Below, piece by piece: positions 49,903 through 57,798 of a stretch of 64,000 nucleotides of DNA. This DNA is from Flavobacterium anhuiense (GTDB taxonomy: Bacteria; Bacteroidota; Bacteroidia; Flavobacteriales; Flavobacteriaceae): contig NZ_FMVC01000009.1 of NCBI RefSeq assembly GCF_900101855.1, forward strand, positions 124,001 to 188,000. The letters are read 5' to 3'. Position 1 is the first letter of the stretch. Each line of letters opens with the position of its first letter. The translations under genes were made by a program, and so were the position numbers. The notes below the pieces were generated by a model. The model did no database searches, had not been told where the DNA came from, and worked only from the letters and a program-made list of their open reading frames with translations.

Positions 49903-52542
49903 ATGAAATCACAAGACGTACGTAAACAATTTTTAGATTTTTTTGAGAGTAAAGGGCATACTATTGTTCCTTCAGCTCCTATTGTTCTTAAAGACGACCC
50001 AACCCTAATGTTCAATAACTCGGGGATGGCCCAGTTTAAAGAATTTTTCTTAGGAAACGGAACTCCAAAAAGTCCAAGAATAGCCGATACGCAAAAATGT
50101 CTTCGTGTTTCAGGAAAACATAACGACCTTGAAGAAGTAGGTATCGATACGTACCACCACACGATGTTTGAAATGCTTGGAAACTGGTCTTTTGGCGATT
50201 ACTTCAAAAAAGAAGCGATCAATTGGGCTTGGGAACTATTGACAGAAGTGTACAAAATTCCAAAAGAAAATCTTTATGTTTCTGTTTTTGAAGGAAGTAA
50301 AGAAGATAACGTTCCGTTTGATCAAGAAGCTTGGGACATCTGGAAAACTTTAATCGACGAAGACAGAATCATTCTTGGAAACAAAAAAGATAATTTCTGG
50401 GAAATGGGAGATCAAGGACCATGCGGACCTTGTTCTGAAATTCACGTTGATTTACGTTCTGAAGAAGAAAAAGCTTTGGTTTCTGGAAAAAGTCTAGTGA
50501 ATAATGATCACCCGCAAGTAGTTGAAATCTGGAATAATGTATTCATGGAATTCAACCGTAAAGCTGATGGTTCATTAGAAAAACTTCCGGCACAACACGT
50601 AGATACCGGAATGGGATTTGAGCGTTTGTGTATGGCTTTACAAGGAAAAACATCAAACTACGATACTGATGTTTTCATGCCTTTAATAAGAGAAATTGAA
50701 ACGATTACTGGAGCAAAATATACAACTAATGATGTAACCGGCATTAGTGAAGAGCAAAATAAAATGAATATTGCGATTCGTGTAGTGGCAGATCACGTTC
50801 GTGCGGTAGCTTTTGCTATTGCTGACGGTCAGTTGCCTTCTAACACGGGAGCAGGATATGTTATTCGTAGAATTCTACGTCGTGCAATTCGTTACGGATT
50901 TACTTTCTTAGGAACAAAAGAGCCGTTTATTTTTAAATTGGTTGAGACTTTAAGCGAGCAAATGGGAGATTCTTTCCCAGAAATCAGAACACAGAAAGCA
51001 CTTTGTTCGAATGTAATTCGTGAAGAGGAGAATTCATTCTTGAAAACATTAGATCAAGGATTAGTTCTTTTAGATGCTGTAATTTCAAATAACAATACAG
51101 ATACTGTTGATGGTAAAAAGGCATTTGAATTGTATGATACTTACGGATTCCCAATCGATTTAACAGCTTTGATTCTTTCTGAAAGAGGATTGAAATTAGA
51201 CGAAGAAGGGTTCCAAGAACAATTGCAATTACAAAAAGAGAGATCTCGTGCGGCATCGAAAGTTACGGCAGGAGACTGGAATGTAATTGTAGAAGATGAT
51301 ATTCAGGAATTTGTTGGTTACGACAGATTATCCCAACAGGTTAAAATCACTAAATACCGTAGAGTAGAAAGTGCAAAAGACGGGGAGATTTTCCAATTGG
51401 TTTTCAACGCAACGCCATTTTATGGAGAAAGCGGAGGACAAACGGGAGATAAAGGATATTTGGAAGCTCAAAATGGTGATATTGTTTACATCATAGACAC
51501 AAAGAAAGAAAATAACCAAACGATACATTTAGCAAAATCGTTACCAGAAAACCTTACGGGAACTTTTAACGCGGTTGTTGATGCAAATCAGAGAGCAAAA
51601 ACTTCGTCAAACCACTCAGCTACACACTTGTTGCACCAAGCGTTACGTAAGATTTTAGGAACTCATATTGAGCAAAAAGGTTCGATGGTAAGAAATGCTT
51701 CATTGCGTTTTGACTTTTCTCATTTCGCTAAAGTAAGTGATGAAGAATTAGTAGAAGTAGAAAACTTCGTAAATGCTAGGATTCGAGAAAGTTTACCATT
51801 AATTGAAAAAAGAGCTATTCCGAAAGAACAGGCTTTAGAAGAAGGAGCAATTGCTTTATTTGGAGAGAAATATGGTGATTTAGTTCGTACCATTAAATTT
51901 GGAGATTCTGTCGAATTATGCGGAGGAACTCACGTTGCCAATACATCAGATATCTGGCATTTTAAAATTATTTCTGAAGGAGCTGTAGCGGCTGGAATCA
52001 GAAGAATTGAAGCCATTACAAGTGAAGCAGCAAAAGAATATTTTGAATCTCAAGCTGTTTCTTTAGCTGAAATTAAAGAAGCTCTTAAAAATGCTCAAGA
52101 TCCGGTTAAATCAATCTTGGCACTACAGGATGAAAATGCCCAATTGAAAAAACAATTAGAAGCTTTATTAAAAGATAAAGCTAAAAACATGAAAGCTGAT
52201 TTGGCTAAAGAATTGCAAGAAATCAATGGAGTTCAATTCTTGGCAAAACAAGTAGATTTAAACCCAGAAGGCGCAAAAGATTTAGCTTACGAATTAGGTG
52301 GTTCTTACAATAACTTATTTGTAGTTTTCGCAACCGCTCATGAAGGAAAACCAATGTTGACTTGTTATATTTCAAAAGAAATTGTAGCTGAGAAAAACCT
52401 AAACGCTGGACAAGTTGTTCGTGAATTAGGTAAATATATCCAAGGTGGAGGAGGAGGACAGCCTTTCTTCGCAACCGCAGGAGGTAAAAATGTTGATGGA
52501 ATTGCTGAGGCTTTGGATAAAGCAGTGGATTTTGTGAAATAA
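49903..52542 (+). CDS. alaS: Alanine-tRNA ligase
   Basis: 879 residues, the usual length. Class II catalytic core at the N-terminus (VRKQFLDFFESKGHTIVPSAPIVLKDDPTLMFNNSGMAQFK; TMFEMLGNWSFGDYFKKEAI). Editing domain with NHSATHLLHQALRKILG (zinc-site His pair) and CGGTHV (third and fourth ligands). C-terminal domain with GGGGGQPFFATAGG. It charges tRNA-Ala and clears mischarged Ser/Gly. It is divergent from the M23 peptidase gene, separated by 277 bp of AT-rich DNA where I see no consensus promoter. Confidence 0.98.
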   Translation: MKSQDVRKQFLDFFESKGHTIVPSAPIVLKDDPTLMFNNSGMAQFKEFFLGNGTPKSPRIADTQKCLRVSGKHNDLEEVGIDTYHHTMFEMLGNWSFGDYFKKEAINWAWELLTEVYKIPKENLYVSVFEGSKEDNVPFDQEAWDIWKTLIDEDRIILGNKKDNFWEMGDQGPCGPCSEIHVDLRSEEEKALVSGKSLVNNDHPQVVEIWNNVFMEFNRKADGSLEKLPAQHVDTGMGFERLCMALQGKTSNYDTDVFMPLIREIETITGAKYTTNDVTGISEEQNKMNIAIRVVADHVRAVAFAIADGQLPSNTGAGYVIRRILRRAIRYGFTFLGTKEPFIFKLVETLSEQMGDSFPEIRTQKALCSNVIREEENSFLKTLDQGLVLLDAVISNNNTDTVDGKKAFELYDTYGFPIDLTALILSERGLKLDEEGFQEQLQLQKERSRAASKVTAGDWNVIVEDDIQEFVGYDRLSQQVKITKYRRVESAKDGEIFQLVFNATPFYGESGGQTGDKGYLEAQNGDIVYIIDTKKENNQTIHLAKSLPENLTGTFNAVVDANQRAKTSSNHSATHLLHQALRKILGTHIEQKGSMVRNASLRFDFSHFAKVSDEELVEVENFVNARIRESLPLIEKRAIPKEQALEEGAIALFGEKYGDLVRTIKFGDSVELCGGTHVANTSDIWHFKIISEGAVAAGIRRIEAITSEAAKEYFESQAVSLAEIKEALKNAQDPVKSILALQDENAQLKKQLEALLKDKAKNMKADLAKELQEINGVQFLAKQVDLNPEGAKDLAYELGGSYNNLFVVFATAHEGKPMLTCYISKEIVAEKNLNAGQVVRELGKYIQGGGGGQPFFATAGGKNVDGIAEALDKAVDFVK

Positions 52543-52571
52543 AGATTCTAAGGTTTTTTTATAATATTCAA

Positions 52572-52605
52572 AAAAGCCGAGAGATTGTAAAATCTCTCGG
52601 CTTTT
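52572..52605 (+). terminator. Terminator of alaS
   Basis: Perfect 15-bp stem AAAAGCCGAGAGATT / AATCTCTCGGCTTTT with a 4-nt loop. Confidence 0.9.
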
Positions 52606-52630
52606 GTATTTTATGGTATTTCTCTTTTTA

Positions 52631-52730
52631 TGTCATTTCGACGAAGGAGAAATCTCCACGAGAAGCTCGACAAAGATTGGATTTTCGTTGCGGAGTTACT
52701 TACGGAGATTTCTCCTTCGTCGAAATGACA
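52631..52730. repeat. 100-bp element with perfect 27-bp inverted ends
   Basis: TGTCATTTCGACGAAGGAGA.. at 52631-52657 is the exact inverse of ..TCTCCTTCGTCGAAATGACA at 52704-52730. The 46-bp centre has no reading frame. It is GC-richer than its surroundings. The ends and size fit a MITE or REP-doublet; this TCATTTCGACGAAGGAG motif is familiar from intergenic repeats of Flavobacterium genomes. Downstream (52752-52800) lies a CTTAGA.CCTTAGTGGC stretch related to one at about 57645. Confidence 0.8.
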
Positions 52731-52801
52731 AATAGTACGTGTATAGATTGTTTAAAAAACTTAAAATCTTAGAATCTTAGAGCCTTAGTGGCTAAAAAAA
52801 A

Positions 52802-54547
52802 CTATTTTCGCTCCCCAATCTGCTGGCGCCACATAGCGTAATACAATCCTTTTTCGACAATCAAATCTTCATGTTTGCCTTGTTCAATGATTTTACCTTG
52901 TTCTAGGACAAAAATTCTATCAGCATGCATTACGGTTGATAAACGGTGAGCAATTAAAACTGTAATTCTATTTTTGTCTGAGATATTTCGAATAGTGTCA
53001 TTAATTTCTTCTTCTGTAATAGAATCCAAAGCAGAAGTCGCTTCATCAAAAATCAATAAATTCGGATTTCTAAGAATAGCTCTTGCGATAGATAAACGCT
53101 GTTTTTCTCCGCCAGAAACTTTGATTCCGCCTTCGCCGATTGTGGTATTTAAACCGTCTTCAGCACGTTTAAGGAGTTTGTCGCAGCTTGCGCGTTTTAA
53201 AGCATCATAAAGTTCTTCGTCGGTTGCATTTGGTTTGACGAATAATAAGTTTTCGCGAATTGTTCCTGAGAATAATTGTGCATCTTGAGTCACAAAACCG
53301 AGCTGTTTTCTTAAATCTAGCAAATCAATTTCGGTTGAATCGATATCATTGTAAAGAATTTCTCCTTCTTCTGGAGTATACAATCCAACTAATAATTTTA
53401 CTAAAGTTGTTTTTCCAGATCCAGACGGACCAACAAAAGCGACGGTTTGTCCTTGTTTGATTTCGAAATTGATATTTTCGACTGCTTTGAATTTAGCTGT
53501 TTTATGTTGAAAACTCACATTAGAAAATAGCAATTTCTGGATTGCTCCAACATGTTTTGGAGTTTTAGGACGGAATTCTTTAGGAGCATTCAATAAGTTT
53601 TTGAAATTCTCCATAGAAACTTTTGTTTCGTTCAAAGCAATAATAAAGTTTCCTAATTCTTGTAATGGACCAAAAATAAAGAACGTAAAAAATACCATTG
53701 TCAATAAATCACCAACGATAATTTTTCCTCCAAACAAGAAGTAATATAAGGCAAAAACAACGCAAGTTCTCAAGAAATGAACCGTTGTTCCCTGAATAAA
53801 ACTTAAACTTCTTATAAAACGGATTTTCTGTAATTCTAATTGAAGAATTTTAAACGTATTTAAGTTTAAACGTTTTTCTTCTTGATATGTTAAACCAAGA
53901 CTTTTTACTAACTCAATATTTCGTAAACTTTCGGTAGTAGAACCAGCCAATGCATTAGTCTGATTCACAATTTTTCGAGAAACGATTTTAATCTTTTTTC
54001 CCAAATACAAACTAACCAAAGCAATAATTGGCGCTGTAATTAAGAAGATAATCGAAATCCTGAAATCGATTCGAGCAACATAAACAATTACGAATATAAA
54101 ACCGATAATAGTCTGGAAAATTAACGAAATGGAAAGTGTAATCAGTTTTTCTGAATCGATTCTAACTTTTGTCAGTTTGCTTAAAGTTTCACCGCTTCGC
54201 TGATCTTCAAATTCTGCATAAGGAAGATCCAGAGATTTCTTGATTCCGTCAGTATACATTTGAGCGCCGGTACGCTGAATAACCACATTGGTAAAATAAT
54301 CCTGAAAGTTTTTGGTAATTCTCGAAATCATAGCAGCGCCAAGAGAAAGGCCAAGCCAGAAAGCTAAAGATTTTATAAATCCAATTTCGTTTCCTTTGTA
54401 TTTTGAGATTCCAACACCACAGTCCTGCATTAATTTTCCTGTGATTACTGAGTCTGACAAACTGAAACAAATGTTGATAGTAGCCATTATCAACGCAAAA
54501 AACAAGAGCATTTTGTGTCTGATAATGTAGGTATATAGTAATTTCAT
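52802..54547 (-). CDS. ABC transporter, fused permease and ATPase (exporter type)
   Basis: 581 residues. Six-helix transmembrane domain (about 10-315), then the nucleotide-binding domain: Walker A GPSGSGKT at 373-380, Q-loop VTQD at about 419-422, signature VSGGE at about 477-481, Walker B LLIFDE at 497-502, and H-loop AHR. This half-transporter layout (MsbA/lipid A-exporter like) works as a homodimer or heterodimer at the inner membrane. The substrate cannot be told; MsbA-type lipid flipping or drug export are both possible. It carries its own -7 box CAAAAATA (54574-54581, reads TATTTTTG on the minus strand). Confidence 0.9.
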   Translation of the reverse strand: MKLLYTYIIRHKMLLFFALIMATINICFSLSDSVITGKLMQDCGVGISKYKGNEIGFIKSLAFWLGLSLGAAMISRITKNFQDYFTNVVIQRTGAQMYTDGIKKSLDLPYAEFEDQRSGETLSKLTKVRIDSEKLITLSISLIFQTIIGFIFVIVYVARIDFRISIIFLITAPIIALVSLYLGKKIKIVSRKIVNQTNALAGSTTESLRNIELVKSLGLTYQEEKRLNLNTFKILQLELQKIRFIRSLSFIQGTTVHFLRTCVVFALYYFLFGGKIIVGDLLTMVFFTFFIFGPLQELGNFIIALNETKVSMENFKNLLNAPKEFRPKTPKHVGAIQKLLFSNVSFQHKTAKFKAVENINFEIKQGQTVAFVGPSGSGKTTLVKLLVGLYTPEEGEILYNDIDSTEIDLLDLRKQLGFVTQDAQLFSGTIRENLLFVKPNATDEELYDALKRASCDKLLKRAEDGLNTTIGEGGIKVSGGEKQRLSIARAILRNPNLLIFDEATSALDSITEEEINDTIRNISDKNRITVLIAHRLSTVMHADRIFVLEQGKIIEQGKHEDLIVEKGLYYAMWRQQIGERK

Positions 54548-54901
54548 ATAAGATTTTAAAAAAATGGAAGATGCAAAAATAAGGAATTGTTTTAGTTTCT
54601 AGAGTTGGTTTTTGTTATTAAAAATCTAAATTTTTTACAGGTGAAATTGCTGATAGCGTTTTTAAAGTTTTTATGTGTTTCACTTTTTTAATTTGAATAT
54701 AAGAAGTCATAAAGGCTGATTATTTTTCCATATTTAAGTTTTTTTTGAAAATTTTATTATTTAGTAAACTTTTATATTGTTTGCTATTAGTGTTTTAATA
54801 ATTGATTTAATTGAAAAATGTGTTTCGATGTGGAATCACGTAAGGTTTTGAATTTCGGTTATATTACGTTTGCACCATTAACAAATTTTAACCAAATCAA
54901 T
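54548..54901. promoter_or_regulatory. Divergent promoter region between ABC exporter and lipoprotein genes
   Basis: 354 bp. Minus-strand TATTTTTG at 54574-54581 toward the ABC gene; plus-strand TACGTTTG at 54865-54872 toward the lipoprotein at 54902. An ATG at 54818 in frame with the lipoprotein lies before this -7 box and is therefore not the real start. The rest is AT-rich without features. Confidence 0.55.
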
Positions 54902-55651
54902 ATGAAAAAATTATTATGCCTTTTTGGTGCTTTAGCACTAGTTTTAACATCTTGTTCAAGCGATGATTCGTCAAGTTCTTCAGATCTTGTTTTGCTTAAA
55001 AAAACTGTTATTACAAGTCCAGAAGGTGATAAAGCTACCGTTAATTTTAAGTACGATGGTAACAAAATAGTAAGTGTAACAGATGATACTGGATTTTTCA
55101 ATCTGTATTATACTTACACTGGAGATTTAATTACAAAAATTGATTACAAGCTTCCTAATGGAAAGTCAGAACAAGTAAATACTTTTACATACACTAATGA
55201 TGGAAAGCTATCAACTTTTTTAAGAGTTGAATATGAAGAAGAGGAAGGTGTAGCGGTATTAAGAGGTTACAAGGAAGTTTATACTTATAATGCAGATGGT
55301 ACAATTTCAGTAAAAGGGTATTCAGGAAGTGATGTTTCTCAAACGGTTGCTTCGGGAACAGCTACAATTAAATTTGTAAATGGTGAAGTAAGCGAAATTA
55401 TAAGTTCTAACTCACCAAATCATAAATATACTTATGATAATAAAAATAATCCAACAAAAAATATTTTGGGAATGGATAAAATTGCATTTGTTGATGGAGA
55501 AGCAAATGGCGTTAAATTCAATATCCTTACAGATACATCAGATGGTAATTTGTGGACAAACAGTACTTTTACATATAATGAGCAAGGATATCCAACTAAA
55601 GAAGTTGATAACGGGTCTGACAGTCTAGGTACTACGGAATATTTTTATTAA
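54902..55651 (+). CDS. Lipoprotein with YD-like repeats (paralogue 1)
   Basis: 249 residues from the ATG at 54902, 30 bp after the -7 box. Signal peptide with lipobox LTSCSS, then an Asp/Ser linker. The mature part repeats short units of the type YD(G/N)N/G-K-I...V (FKYDGNKIVSVTDDTGFFNLYYTYTGDLITKI, FTYTNDGKLSTFL, YTYNADGTISV, YTYDNKNNPTKNIL), which are the Bacteroidota lipoprotein variant of RHS/YD-style beta repeats. Surface-exposed or periplasmic. Tandem with a paralogue at 55741. Confidence 0.75.
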   Translation: MKKLLCLFGALALVLTSCSSDDSSSSSDLVLLKKTVITSPEGDKATVNFKYDGNKIVSVTDDTGFFNLYYTYTGDLITKIDYKLPNGKSEQVNTFTYTNDGKLSTFLRVEYEEEEGVAVLRGYKEVYTYNADGTISVKGYSGSDVSQTVASGTATIKFVNGEVSEIISSNSPNHKYTYDNKNNPTKNILGMDKIAFVDGEANGVKFNILTDTSDGNLWTNSTFTYNEQGYPTKEVDNGSDSLGTTEYFY

Positions 55652-55678
55652 TAATTGAAGATTCTTATTAATAATATT

Positions 55679-55704
55679 AAGCCAGTTGCAAATGCTTCTG
55701 GCTT
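55679..55704 (+). terminator. Weak terminator between the paralogues
   Basis: AAGCCAG / CTGGCTT stem, T-rich tail; between the two lipoprotein genes. Confidence 0.5.
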
Positions 55705-55740
55705 TCTTAATTTTGAAAAGTATAACAAAATCTCTCAATT

Positions 55741-56535
55741 ATGAAAAAACAATTATGGCTTTTTGGCGCTATAGCTTTAATCCTATCATCATGTTCAAGT
55801 GATGAAAATTCTCCTTTGCAAGAAATTGATTCTACATTGCCAAAGACGATTTCTTATGTTTACCCTTCTATTTACTTAGGAACAAATAGTAAAGGAACTT
55901 TAACTTACGATGGTAATAAAATTCTAAATATCATTAAAGAAGATTCAAAAACAATATTTACATACAATGGAGATGTGATAATTAAACAAGAAGAGTTTGA
56001 TATAGAAAATGGGAAAGAAATTAAAAATGAAGAAGTTTCATATAGTTATGAAAATGGAAAACTAAAAACTAAAGTTTTTAGAGAAGACATAAGTGTCGAA
56101 TATCCCGACGGTTATTATATTGAGAAAGTGGTTTATACTCATAATTCTAATGGAATAATTTCTTACATTGATTACACCGTTGATAATATAAAGAAAACCG
56201 AAACTAAAAGTGGAGAAGGAACTTTAACGTATAAAGATGGAAACTTAATAAAAGTGGAAGAAAAGTCTGGTTCTTCAACTGCAACATTAGTTTTTGAATA
56301 CGATTCCAAAAAAAATCCCCTGAAAAATATACTAGGTTTCAATTTGTTATTAAACGAAATTGATGGATTTGGAACTAATAATATTGTAAAAACTACAAGA
56401 ACAACAACTGAATTTCCGAATCCATCGGTTTATTTAACGACTTATATTTATAATGATGCTTCGTACCCAACAAAACATACTTCATTTGATGGAGGAGGAA
56501 AAAATATTGAGTATGAAATTGAATATACGTATTAA
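55741..56535 (+). CDS. Lipoprotein with YD-like repeats (paralogue 2)
   Basis: 264 residues. It starts almost identically to the preceding gene's mature start (MKKQLWLFGAIALILSSCSSDEN; lipobox LSSC). It has the same repeat style (LTYDGNKILNIIKEDSKTIFTYNGDVIIKQEEF, YTHNSNGIISYIDYT, FEYDSKKNPLKNILGF). The two products align along their length, including the xKNILG segment, so this is a tandem duplication. It is followed by a terminator at 56559. Confidence 0.75.
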   Translation: MKKQLWLFGAIALILSSCSSDENSPLQEIDSTLPKTISYVYPSIYLGTNSKGTLTYDGNKILNIIKEDSKTIFTYNGDVIIKQEEFDIENGKEIKNEEVSYSYENGKLKTKVFREDISVEYPDGYYIEKVVYTHNSNGIISYIDYTVDNIKKTETKSGEGTLTYKDGNLIKVEEKSGSSTATLVFEYDSKKNPLKNILGFNLLLNEIDGFGTNNIVKTTRTTTEFPNPSVYLTTYIYNDASYPTKHTSFDGGGKNIEYEIEYTY

Positions 56536-56558
56536 CATTAAGTAATATTTAAATTTAT

Positions 56559-56592
56559 AAAAAAGCCAAATACTTCTGTATTTGGTTTTTTT
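56559..56592 (+). terminator. Terminator of lipoprotein paralogue 2
   Basis: AAAAGCCAAATAC-TTCT-GTATTTGGTTTTTT hairpin with one G-T pair and a T-run. Confidence 0.8.
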
Positions 56593-56633
56593 ATTGATTA
56601 AAATTGGTGAAATTCGTATTTAATTTCAAAATC

Positions 56634-57593
56634 ATGCAATTCAGAACCCAAATTTCCATTTCAAAAAGTAGTAGTCCAATCAATTACGATTCGAAAATAC
56701 TTTCTATTGGGTCTTGTTTTGTAGAAAATATGGCGGAGAAATTTGATTATTTTAAATTTCAGAATGAAACCAATCCGTTTGGGATTATTTTTAATCCGGT
56801 TTCAATTGAAAAATTATTTAGCAGAATTTCTAAACAAGATTGGTTTGAAGAAAAAGATGTTTTCTTCCATAACGAGCGTTGGCATAGCTTTGAAGTACAT
56901 TCAGATTTAAGCAATTCTGACCGTCAAGAATTATTAGAAACTCTGAATAAAGCTGTAACAGAAACCCATAAACAACTTAAAGAAGCGACCCATATTATCA
57001 TTACTTTCGGAACTTCTTGGATTTATAGAAATCTTGAAAAAGATGAAATTGTAGCCAACTGTCATAAAGTGCCTCAAAAACAATTTTCAAAAGAATTATT
57101 GTCGGCAGAAGCCATTCAAAAAAGTATTCAAAATACAATTGAAATTATTCAGACTGTAAACTCCAATATAAATTTCATTTTCACTATTTCCCCAGTTCGA
57201 CATATCAAAGACGGATTTGTAGAAAATCAATTAAGCAAATCACATTTATTTACAGCTTTACATCAAGTTTTAAAAACACATAATTCAAAACTCATAATTC
57301 ATAACTATTTCCCTTCTTACGAAATCATGATGGATGAACTTCGCGATTATCGTTTTTATAACGAAGATATGTTGCATCCCAATCAGATTGCGATAGATTA
57401 TATTTGGAAACTTTTTAGCGAAAATTATGTTTCAGAAGAAAGTGTTCAAGTAATGAAAGAAGTAGACGAAATTCAAAAAAGCCTGCGCCATCGAAGCTTT
57501 AATCCAGAATCAGAACAGCACCAGAAGTTCTTATCAAAACTACAGCAGAAAATAAACATCATAGGAGAAAAACTGCCGCATATTAAATTCTAA
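56634..57593 (+). CDS. GSCFA-domain protein
   Basis: 319 residues from the ATG at 56634. This start was chosen because an upstream TTG at 56604 would only add ten AT-coded residues within the terminator region, while MQFRTQISISKSSSPINYDSKILSIGSCFVENMAEKFDYFKFQNETNPFGIIFNPVSI is the typical family start. The name-giving GSCFxxN motif is at about 29-35. These cytosolic proteins resemble SGNH hydrolases: GSCF would hold the nucleophile and HPNQIAIDYIWKLF the catalytic Asp/His region. Substrate unknown. It lies 205 bp before tamB. Confidence 0.9.
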   Translation: MQFRTQISISKSSSPINYDSKILSIGSCFVENMAEKFDYFKFQNETNPFGIIFNPVSIEKLFSRISKQDWFEEKDVFFHNERWHSFEVHSDLSNSDRQELLETLNKAVTETHKQLKEATHIIITFGTSWIYRNLEKDEIVANCHKVPQKQFSKELLSAEAIQKSIQNTIEIIQTVNSNINFIFTISPVRHIKDGFVENQLSKSHLFTALHQVLKTHNSKLIIHNYFPSYEIMMDELRDYRFYNEDMLHPNQIAIDYIWKLFSENYVSEESVQVMKEVDEIQKSLRHRSFNPESEQHQKFLSKLQQKINIIGEKLPHIKF

Positions 57594-57798
57594 CTATTAG
57601 AATAACCCTCATAAAAAAGTTATCAGTTAATATAAAAAACTTCGTGTCTTAGTGCCTTCGTGGCAAATGCAACAATAAAATTTTAGAATAATTGCTCATA
57701 ATTATGTAAATTGTTAAGGTTTAAATTTTACATTTTTGTAAAATGTGTAACCCTGCTTTTTTCAGAAGCAATTTTAATCTAAGCGATTTTATTGACGT
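57594..57798. promoter_or_regulatory. Region upstream of tamB
   Basis: 205 bp. CTTCGTGTCTTAGTGCCTTCGTGGC at about 57641-57665 is related to a repeat at 52770-52793. ATTTTACA-TTTT-TGTAAAAT (57725-57744) is a perfect 8-bp dyad 55 bp before the tamB ATG. No exact -7 box is seen. Confidence 0.45.

Noticed and set aside
54818..54901. Upstream ATG in frame with the lipoprotein
   Set aside because: The -7 box at 54865 lies after it and it would bury the signal peptide; start set to 54902.
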